Assembly: GCA_035447605.1 (NCBI GenBank)
Contig: DAOTHJ010000007.1
Location: 1-64,000 of the forward strand
Reading direction: 5' to 3'
Length of the DNA: 64,000 nt
Origin: UMGS1668 sp035447605
GTDB taxonomy: Bacteria > Bacillota > Clostridia > Oscillospirales > Ruminococcaceae
The notes under the pieces are model-generated. The model did not search any database and was not told the DNA's origin. It saw nothing but the letters and a program-made list of their open reading frames with translations. Shown here piece after piece: positions 57,842-64,000 of this stretch (the first letter of the stretch is position 1; every line of letters starts with the position of its first letter). The position numbers and the translations under genes were made by a program.

Positions 57842-58753
57842 CTATTTTTCTTCCGCGGCGAAGAGCGCCTTCGCGAAATCCTCCGCATTAAAGGGCTGCA
57901 AATCGTCCGCCTGCTCTCCGACGCCGATGAAGCGGATCGGGATGCCGAGTTCCCGGCGGATGCCGATCACGACGCCGCCGCGCGCCGTGCCGTCGAGCTT
58001 CGTCAGCACGATGCCGGTCAGACCGCAGGCGTTTTGGAATTCCCGCGCCTGATTGAGCGCGTTCTGGCCGGTGGTGGCGTCGAGCACCAGCAGCGTCTCA
58101 ACCGGGCACCCTTCGGCCTCCTTGGCGATCACGCGGCCGATCTTGGAAAGTTCGTCCATCAGGCCCTTTTTGTTGTGCAGCCGGCCGGCGGTGTCGCAGA
58201 TGACCACGTCGGCTTTCCGGGCTTTTCCGGCGGCGATGGCGTCGAAGACCACCGCGGCGGGGTCGGAGCCCTCGGTATGTTTGATCAGCTCGGCGCCGGA
58301 GCGTTCCGCCCAGACCTCAAGCTGCTCGATGGCCGCCGCGCGGAAGGTATCCGCCGCCGCCATCACGACCCTTTTGCCGGATTCCGTATAGCGCTTTGCG
58401 ATCTTGCCGATGGTGGTGGTCTTGCCCACGCCGTTGACGCCGATCATCAGGATAATCAGCGGATGTCCCTCCGGCATCGGTTCCGCGCCGGAGAGCATCT
58501 CCGCGATGATCTGCTGCATGGTCTCCCGGGCCTGCTCCGGTTCGGTGATATGCTCCGCCTTTACTCTTTTGCGAAGCTCGTCACAGACTGCGGAGGCGGT
58601 GGAGACGCCGGCATCCGCCAGAAGCAAGGCCTCCTCCAGCTCGTCGTAAAACGAATCGTCGATATTCGACCCGGAGAATACGCCGTCAAAGAGCTCCTGC
58701 ATCGAATCTCTGGTCTTTTTAAGCCCGGCGCTGATTTTGGAAAAAATACTCAT
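57842..58753 (-). CDS. ftsY: Signal recognition particle receptor FtsY
   Basis: The 303-residue GTPase docks the signal recognition particle to the membrane. The N domain starts MSIFSKISAGLKKTRDSMQE. The G domain has GVNGVGKTTTIGKIA (P-loop), AADTFRAAAIEQLEVW, CDTAGRLHNKKGLMDEL and LTKLDGTARGGVVIGI. The acidic N-terminal extension common in E. coli is absent, as in many Firmicutes. The ATG at 58753 follows AGAGG 8 bases away. Confidence 0.97.
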   Translation of the reverse strand: MSIFSKISAGLKKTRDSMQELFDGVFSGSNIDDSFYDELEEALLLADAGVSTASAVCDELRKRVKAEHITEPEQARETMQQIIAEMLSGAEPMPEGHPLIILMIGVNGVGKTTTIGKIAKRYTESGKRVVMAAADTFRAAAIEQLEVWAERSGAELIKHTEGSDPAAVVFDAIAAGKARKADVVICDTAGRLHNKKGLMDELSKIGRVIAKEAEGCPVETLLVLDATTGQNALNQAREFQNACGLTGIVLTKLDGTARGGVVIGIRRELGIPIRFIGVGEQADDLQPFNAEDFAKALFAAEEK

Positions 58754-59085
58754 AGAACAATCCTCTTGAAAAATGAAATGATGGAAAAACGGGATCGCGC
58801 CCGTGTTTTTTGAAGGGATTCTGTGGAAAGAAAGCTCGCCCGCGTCGGCGACAGATGTTCTGCCGGTCCCCTTCGGAAAGCCAAAGTTTTTCGGCAAGCT
58901 TGTCCGCGAGACACCGCGTTTTCCGGACCATGAAAAAAGCTTAAATTTTCTGCAAATCTGTCGTGCGGCCGGGTGGTAACTTTGCCGGTTCCCTTGGAAA
59001 ATACAAGGTTTTCGCCGGCCGCCTCAAACTTAAAATATTTCACCCGACTCCGGCGGAACCGGTTCTTCCCGGGGCTTCCGGGCAT
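58754..59085. other. 332-base region between ftsK and ftsY
   Basis: No trustworthy gene is seen. Two similar 35-base stretches (58861-58895 and 58983-59017) lie 122 bases apart. Minus-strand frames cross the region and join ftsY or end before it but lack coding features; each copy gives a similar FSKGTG/FPKGTG peptide. Confidence 0.55.
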
Positions 59086-61785
59086 TTACTGCCGCAGGTT
59101 CATCTCCATCCACTGCTCGCGGGAGATCAGCACCTGCCGTGGCTTGCTGCCCTCAAACGGCCCCACGATGCCTTTTTCTTCCATCTGATCGATGATGCGG
59201 GCGGCCCGCGCGTAGCCGAGCTTCAGCTTGCGCTGCAGCAGGGAGGTGGAAGCCTGTCCCATTTCGACCACGCATTCGATGGCCGCCGGGAGCATATCGT
59301 CGTCGTCCGAAGCGCCGTCGCCGTCCTCGTCGGAACTGTCGGCGGAGCGTTTCGCACCTTTTTCAACGGCGGCGTTCTTCTCGATTTCCTCCTGAATACG
59401 CTCGTCGTAGGCGGCGGGCTCGTCGCCTTTAATAAAAGCCACCGCGTCCTCGACCTCGTTGTCGCTGACGAAGCACCCTTGGATGCGCTGCGGTTTCGGC
59501 GAGCCGACCGGGCTGAAGAGCATGTCGCCGCGCCCAAGCAGTTTCTCGGCGCCGCTGCCGTCCAGGATCGTGCGGCTATCGACGTAGGAGGAGACCGCGA
59601 AGGCGATGCGGCTCGGAATATTCGCTTTGATGATGCCGGTGATGACGTCGACGGAAGGCCGCTGCGTCGCAATGACGAGGTGCATGCCCGCCGCGCGCGC
59701 CATTTGGGCGAGACGGCAGACCGCGTCCTCGACCTCATTCGGCGCGACCATCATCAGGTCGGCCAGCTCGTCGATGATGATGACGATCTGCGGCATCGGC
59801 TGCAAATCCTCTCTCATCTCGGCGAGTTTGTTGAAGCCGGTCAAATCGCGGACGCCGTTGTCCGCGAAGAGCTTATATCTACCCAGCATCTCCGAGACCG
59901 CCCAGTTGAGCGCCCCGGCCGCTTTTCGAGGATCTGTGACGACCGGGACCAGCAGATGCGGAATGCCATTATAAACGCCGAGCTCGACGACCTTCGGGTC
60001 GATCATTAAAAGGCGCACCTCGCCCGGCGTCGCTTTATAGAGCAGGCTGACGATCATCGAGTTGATGCAGACCGATTTTCCGGAGCCGGTGGCGCCGGCG
60101 ATCAGCAGATGCGGCATTTTGGCGAGGTCGGCCAGCATGATGCGGCCGGTGATATCTTTGCCGAGCGCGACGGAGAGCTTGCCCTTGGCGCTTTGGAATT
60201 CGCCGGAGTCGATGATCTCGCGGATGCTGACGATGGCGATGTTTTTATTTGGTACTTCGATGCCGACGGCGGCCTTATTCGGGATCGGCGCCTCGATCCG
60301 GACTCCGGCGGAGGCCAGATTCAGCGCGATGTCGTCGGCAAGGTTGGTGATTTTGCTGATTTTGACGCCGGCGGAGGGCTGCAGCTCATAGCGCGTGACG
60401 GCGGGGCCTCTTGAAATGTTGATGACCCTCGTCTGCACGCCGAAGCTGTTGAGCGTATCCACCAGCAGGTCGGCATTCTGTTTCAGTTCCGACGTGACGT
60501 CGCCGGATTCGATGCGTGCGGCCGGTCTGAGCAGATCGACCGGCGGGAAGCGGTAAACGCGCGTCTCAAGATCGTCCGCCGTATCGACGGCAAATTCCCG
60601 TTCCGCTTTTTCGAGCGCGTGTTTCTCGTCTTTTTTCTTATTCTCATCCTGCAGGGCGGCGCGCTGAATCAGCTGCTCCAGTTCCGCGGAGGTTTTCGCT
60701 CCCTCGCTGGTCGAGATCTCCGTCGGGATACCGGAAGCGGCGGCGTTTCTCAGCACTTCGGCCTCTTTTTCCGCGACAAGCTGTTCCGGCGTCACGATCT
60801 TGAAGCCGTTGGTTACGACGGCCTTCTCGTTCCGGAGAGGGGAGGGAGCGGCGGTCGCTTTGGCAAACGTATAGGTTGCGGCCGTGGGTGCGGCGGCTCC
60901 GGCGGAGGCCGGAGAGGTCCGGGCGGGGATGTCGCCGTCGAGCGGAATGTCGATCACGCGGTCGCGGTTCCCGGCAAAGGCTCCCGCAGAAGACGTGCCG
61001 GCCGCCGCGCCGAGGAGCTTGCCCTTTGCGTCCTGTATGGGATCAGCGCCGCAGCGCTTCGGCGAGCGCACCGGATGCTGCGGCAGCGGGTCGTCGAGCG
61101 GAATGTCGATCACGGCGTTGGCGTCCGGCTGCATCCGCGCGTGTTCCACCTGCTCGGTGTAGACGTCGCGCACCTTTTTGCCGGCCTCCTTGGTCCCGCG
61201 GGCAAGCCCCGCGAGCGTGGTGCCGGTAATCAGCATGAGCATCACAAAAATCAGGATGGAAATGGTGATCTTCGCCCCGGTTTCACCCAAGAAGAGATAG
61301 AGCGGCACGCCGAGGATCACTGAGAAGAATCCGCCGCCTTGAAGTTCTTTTCCATTTTGAAAAAGAGTTTTTACAATGGTGAAGAAGCCGTCCTCCGGGA
61401 TGCCGTCTTTCATAAAAATGGTGGTGGCGGCGCAGATGAGGACGATCAGCCCCAGCACCTCCCAGACCTTTGCGGAGGAGGAGAAGCTCGGGCGTTCCAG
61501 CGTATTCATGACGGCAAGATACAGGAAGAGCGGCCCGATCAGATAGGCGCACCATCCGAACATTCCAAAAAGGAATCCATGCAGCTCCGCCCAGAAATTC
61601 TCGCCGGTCACGATGGTCAGCGCGATAAAAAACACGCCGAATGCAAGGAACAGGATCGCGAAAAGCTGTTTGCGCGAGGAGGCCTGTTCCTCCTGTTTTG
61701 CCGCGGAGACGCTCCGTTTTGCGGAGGAAGTTTTCTTTTTCGTGCTTTTTTCGGCCAAGTTGTCACCCCGTTTCGTCATGGCCAC
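59086..61785 (-). CDS. ftsK: DNA translocase FtsK/SpoIIIE
   Basis: The 899-residue DNA pump moves chromosome into the daughter cell or forespore. Four N-terminal transmembrane segments (about 40-180) precede a long linker with two copies of VIDIPLD. The motor domain follows, with the FtsK P-loop GATGSGKSVCINSMI, and DELADLMM as Walker B. The gamma domain has EMGQASTSLLQRKLKLGYAR at the C-terminus and recognises the KOPS/SRS sequence. GTG at 61785, ATG at 61779 and TTG at 61758 are all candidate starts; GGGGTGA lies 4 bases before the last. The neighbours (tepA, ylzJ) point to a SpoIIIE-type role. Confidence 0.96.
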   Translation of the reverse strand: MAMTKRGDNLAEKSTKKKTSSAKRSVSAAKQEEQASSRKQLFAILFLAFGVFFIALTIVTGENFWAELHGFLFGMFGWCAYLIGPLFLYLAVMNTLERPSFSSSAKVWEVLGLIVLICAATTIFMKDGIPEDGFFTIVKTLFQNGKELQGGGFFSVILGVPLYLFLGETGAKITISILIFVMLMLITGTTLAGLARGTKEAGKKVRDVYTEQVEHARMQPDANAVIDIPLDDPLPQHPVRSPKRCGADPIQDAKGKLLGAAAGTSSAGAFAGNRDRVIDIPLDGDIPARTSPASAGAAAPTAATYTFAKATAAPSPLRNEKAVVTNGFKIVTPEQLVAEKEAEVLRNAAASGIPTEISTSEGAKTSAELEQLIQRAALQDENKKKDEKHALEKAEREFAVDTADDLETRVYRFPPVDLLRPAARIESGDVTSELKQNADLLVDTLNSFGVQTRVINISRGPAVTRYELQPSAGVKISKITNLADDIALNLASAGVRIEAPIPNKAAVGIEVPNKNIAIVSIREIIDSGEFQSAKGKLSVALGKDITGRIMLADLAKMPHLLIAGATGSGKSVCINSMIVSLLYKATPGEVRLLMIDPKVVELGVYNGIPHLLVPVVTDPRKAAGALNWAVSEMLGRYKLFADNGVRDLTGFNKLAEMREDLQPMPQIVIIIDELADLMMVAPNEVEDAVCRLAQMARAAGMHLVIATQRPSVDVITGIIKANIPSRIAFAVSSYVDSRTILDGSGAEKLLGRGDMLFSPVGSPKPQRIQGCFVSDNEVEDAVAFIKGDEPAAYDERIQEEIEKNAAVEKGAKRSADSSDEDGDGASDDDDMLPAAIECVVEMGQASTSLLQRKLKLGYARAARIIDQMEEKGIVGPFEGSKPRQVLISREQWMEMNLRQ

Positions 61786-61795
61786 TGTCGGTTTC

Positions 61796-62659
61796 TCAAA
61801 GAGAGAAAAGCATGCTGCCTGTCGCGTTTTCGTAGATGCCGGCCCCGACGGTCAGAATGCCGAGGAGCAGCATGTACCAGGCGAAATATGTAAACCGGTC
61901 GTTCTCGACCAGCAGTTTGACAAGTTTAATCGCGAGGAGGCCGAACACCAGCGAGACGACCATGCCGATAATGGCGGCCGGCCAGTTGATCGCCACGCCT
62001 CCGGAGAGCGCCTCCGGAATCTCAAGCAGGTTGGCGGCGAGAACCGCCGGCATGCCGAGAATGAAGGAGTAGGCCACCGCGTATTCCCGCGAGAGCCCGC
62101 AGAGGAGCCCGACGGAGATCGTGGAGCCGGAGCGGGAGAGGCCCGGCAGCGGCGCGATCGCCTGCGTGATGCCCACGGCGAGGGCGTCGGCCTTCGTCAT
62201 GGTCTCGGCGTCCTTGTGGCCCTTGACGCAGCGCCCCGAGAGGAACAGCAGCGCCGCGGTCAGCAGGAAGCAGACGCCTTCCACGAGGATGTCGCGGTCG
62301 GCGGCGAGGGCCGTATAAAAATCGGAGAGGAAGTAAGCGCCGATCAGCGGCACGCAGGAGAGGATCAGCATCAGCAGCATCCGTCTCTGCGGCGGCATGG
62401 CGTTCGCGTGGAACCGTCCGGTCACGAGATCCCAGATCAGATAGAAAAACTCGATGATGATGGAGACGATCGTTTTCCAGAAAGCGAGAAAAACGGCCAG
62501 CAGGGTTCCCAGATGGAGCAAAACGGCGTAAATGCCGCCGGCCTCCCCGCCAAGCCCGGTAAAATGTTGATAGAGCGAAAGATGCCCGGAACTGGAGATC
62601 GGCAGGAACTCGGTCAGTCCCTGAATGATGCCCTGAATCACCGCGTCAAGAATGCTCAT
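61796..62659 (-). CDS. uppP: Undecaprenyl-diphosphate phosphatase
   Basis: The 287-residue membrane enzyme recycles the lipid carrier of wall synthesis. It has the motifs GLTEFLPISSSGHLSLYQ and GLSRSGSTISVGLLCGLSRE, with Glu, Ser and Arg residues of the active site, and about eight hydrophobic segments. The gene is 10 bases upstream of the ftsK start and is likely cotranscribed with it. Overproduction is a known route to bacitracin resistance. Confidence 0.96.
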   Translation of the reverse strand: MSILDAVIQGIIQGLTEFLPISSSGHLSLYQHFTGLGGEAGGIYAVLLHLGTLLAVFLAFWKTIVSIIIEFFYLIWDLVTGRFHANAMPPQRRMLLMLILSCVPLIGAYFLSDFYTALAADRDILVEGVCFLLTAALLFLSGRCVKGHKDAETMTKADALAVGITQAIAPLPGLSRSGSTISVGLLCGLSREYAVAYSFILGMPAVLAANLLEIPEALSGGVAINWPAAIIGMVVSLVFGLLAIKLVKLLVENDRFTYFAWYMLLLGILTVGAGIYENATGSMLFSL

Positions 62660-62744
62660 GCTTGCCTCCGAATGTCACAATTTTATGGAAGACGCCCGGC
62701 CTGTGCCGCAAAGAAGGCGCCGGGACGAAAGGATCTCATGGAGA

Positions 62745-63038
62745 TCAGAAGGAGATAAAGCCGCAGTCCGTGCCCTCCGGGATCTGCATCGGGAATCCGG
62801 AGTAGTTTTGGTATCCGGAATCGGGGAAATGTTTGCCCTTGCCGCAGGTGAGCGTGGCGCCGGGACGGAATTTTTCGTCGAGAAACAGCGCGGGATCGGT
62901 TGAGATCAGGCCGGTCACGGTGAAATGGCCGTTTTCGCGGTAACCTTCCAGCGTGCCGCCCTCAAATTCAAGGAACTCCCGCTCGTGTTCTTCCGGCGGG
63001 AAGATGCAGTCCAGCGGTTCAGCGGAATAGAGGATCAT
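62745..63038 (-). CDS. ylzJ: YlzJ-like protein
   Basis: The 97-residue small protein resembles YlzJ, which lies between tepA and spoIIIE in Bacillus. It starts MILYSAEPLDCIFPPEEHER and carries GGTLEGYRENGHFTVTGLIS and ISTDPALFLDEKFRPGATLT. No function is known. The start overlaps the tepA stop (63035) by 4 bases, so the two are coupled. It is identified by sequence pattern and the tepA-ylzJ-spoIIIE order. Confidence 0.85.
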   Translation of the reverse strand: MILYSAEPLDCIFPPEEHEREFLEFEGGTLEGYRENGHFTVTGLISTDPALFLDEKFRPGATLTCGKGKHFPDSGYQNYSGFPMQIPEGTDCGFISF

Positions 63039-64000
63039 GGTTTTTGCTCCTTTCCGCCGGAGGGCTTCTTTTTATGAGACCCGGCGGATTTTTTGGCTTT
63101 TTGAGAGGCTTTTTTTTCAGCGGAGGGCTTTTCTCCCGGGGCGGAAGGATTCCCTGCGGGCCGATTTGTGTCCGGGGTTTCTTTCCGCGCGGGGTTTTCT
63201 CCGGGAGCGGGGCCCTCCTCCGGGGCAGAGCTTCCCTCACGGGAGGAGTTTCCTTTCCGGGCAGGATTCCCTTTCGGAGCGGGCTTTTCCCCCGCGTCTT
63301 TCGGGGTCCGTACCGCTCTTCTGGAATCCTTGGTTTCCTTCGCCTCGATCTGCCCGTAGAGGGAGTCGATCGCGTCGGAGAGGCCGCCCAGCCGGTCGAT
63401 CAGTCCTTCGGCGACAGCCTGTTCCCCATCGAGGACGGTGCCGACGTCGGTGATCAGTTCGCCGGTGGTGAACATCAGCTCCCGAAAGCGCTCGGTCGTG
63501 ATGCGGGAGTTGGCGGTCACGAAATTCGTGATGCGCTCCTGCATTTTATCAAAATAGGAGAGCGTCTGCGGCACGCCCAGCACGAGACCGTTCATCCTCA
63601 CCGGATGGATCGTCATTGTGGCGGAGGGCGCGATATACGAGACCTTTGCCGCGCAGGCGAGCGGCACGCCGATCGAGTGGCCGCCGCCCAAAACGAGGGA
63701 GACGGTCGGCTTCTTCATGCCGGAGATCAGCTCCGCGAGGGCAAGCCCCGCTTCCACGTCGCCGCCGACGGTGTTGAGGATAATCAGCAGGCCCTTGATA
63801 TCGGGGCCCTGCTCGATGGCGACGAGCTGGGGGATGACGTGTTCGTATTTGGTGGATTTATTCTGCGGCGGCAGGATATAATGCCCTTCGATCTGCCCCA
63901 CCACCGTGAGGCAGTGGATGGGATAGCGGCCTTTCGTCTTGGTGATGGAGCCGGTTTTGATAATCTCTTCGGTCTGTTCTTCCGCCTCATCATTTCCCGA
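63035..64000 (-). CDS. tepA: Translocation-enhancing protein TepA, ClpP-like (5' end outside window)
   Basis: The partial frame (321 residues and stop) is open to the right edge. It has the ClpP-like fold: IHCLTVVGQIEGHYILPPQN, YEHVIPQLVAIEQ, LNTVGGDVEAGLALAELISG and GGHSIGVPLACAAK (Ser of the catalytic site). It belongs to TepA, which in Bacillus spores degrades small acid-soluble or secreted substrates. A long C-terminal tail of about 90 residues (PAPKGNPARKG type, lysine-rich, ending KKKPSGGKEQKP) is unusual. The upstream start is not in the window. Confidence 0.9.
   Translation of the reverse strand, partial: SGNDEAEEQTEEIIKTGSITKTKGRYPIHCLTVVGQIEGHYILPPQNKSTKYEHVIPQLVAIEQGPDIKGLLIILNTVGGDVEAGLALAELISGMKKPTVSLVLGGGHSIGVPLACAAKVSYIAPSATMTIHPVRMNGLVLGVPQTLSYFDKMQERITNFVTANSRITTERFRELMFTTGELITDVGTVLDGEQAVAEGLIDRLGGLSDAIDSLYGQIEAKETKDSRRAVRTPKDAGEKPAPKGNPARKGNSSREGSSAPEEGPAPGENPARKETPDTNRPAGNPSAPGEKPSAEKKASQKAKKSAGSHKKKPSGGKEQKP

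Overview
The window looks like the chromosome of an anaerobic, spore-forming gut bacterium of the Clostridia, probably Oscillospirales (Ruminococcaceae/Oscillospiraceae). Supporting signs are a moderately high G+C content, Gram-positive promoters and strong Shine-Dalgarno sites with frequent TTG/GTG starts. Gene content agrees: sporulation-linked genes (tepA-ylzJ-spoIIIE/ftsK, a BofC-like gene), a superoxide reductase, an indolepyruvate:ferredoxin oxidoreductase, NPxTG-type and InlB-repeat surface proteins, and an FMN riboswitch upstream of ribU. The species assignment is an inference.

Layout. 1-10.7 kb: the 3' end of rpoD, a BofC-like protein, a class A penicillin-binding protein, a sortase-type surface protein, an M20 dipeptidase, an Smr-domain protein followed by a decayed copy of its own 3' end, a DUF3810 membrane protease-like protein, a small zinc ribbon, a membrane protein, and a DUF5685/J-domain pair. 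10.9-15.1 kb: an iorA-iorB-paaK-ACT operon for aryl-pyruvate oxidation. 15.2-23.7 kb: a compact phage-derived cassette. It has small and large terminase, portal, scaffold-like protein, major capsid protein and one more structural protein on the minus strand, with a divergent XRE repressor/ImmA protease pair. No integrase, tail, lysis or replication gene is seen, and the cassette carries unusual repeats and candidate operators. 24.2-35.1 kb: core genes on the minus strand, ftsH-hpt-tilS, dnaB-rplI-gdpP and an RNase J with a long AT-hook-like N-terminal extension.

35.5-38.9 kb (plus strand): rnhA, nifS-nifU, desulfoferrodoxin and a GNAT gene. 39-43.4 kb: two tandem, paralogous InlB-repeat membrane-anchored surface proteins. 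43.6 kb: tRNA-Leu(UAA). 44.3-49.3 kb: efp, a CD1247-like acidic zinc protein, an FMN riboswitch, ribU, a CtpE-like P-type ATPase and a GNAT gene. 49.4-64 kb: a nearly continuous block of minus-strand housekeeping genes (M24 peptidase, yqeG, rpsU, leuS, rsfS, yqeK, a lipoprotein, nadD, yhbY, rdgB, ftsY, ftsK/spoIIIE, uppP, ylzJ, tepA).

The most unusual part is the capsid-packaging cassette at 15.2-23.7 kb, together with the nested inverted-repeat array (16.0-16.3 kb) between its capsid gene and the next gene. Candidate SOS boxes and a repeated GAAAAWATTC operator suggest regulated excision or expression. Missing genes suggest a remnant, a satellite or a domesticated tailless particle.
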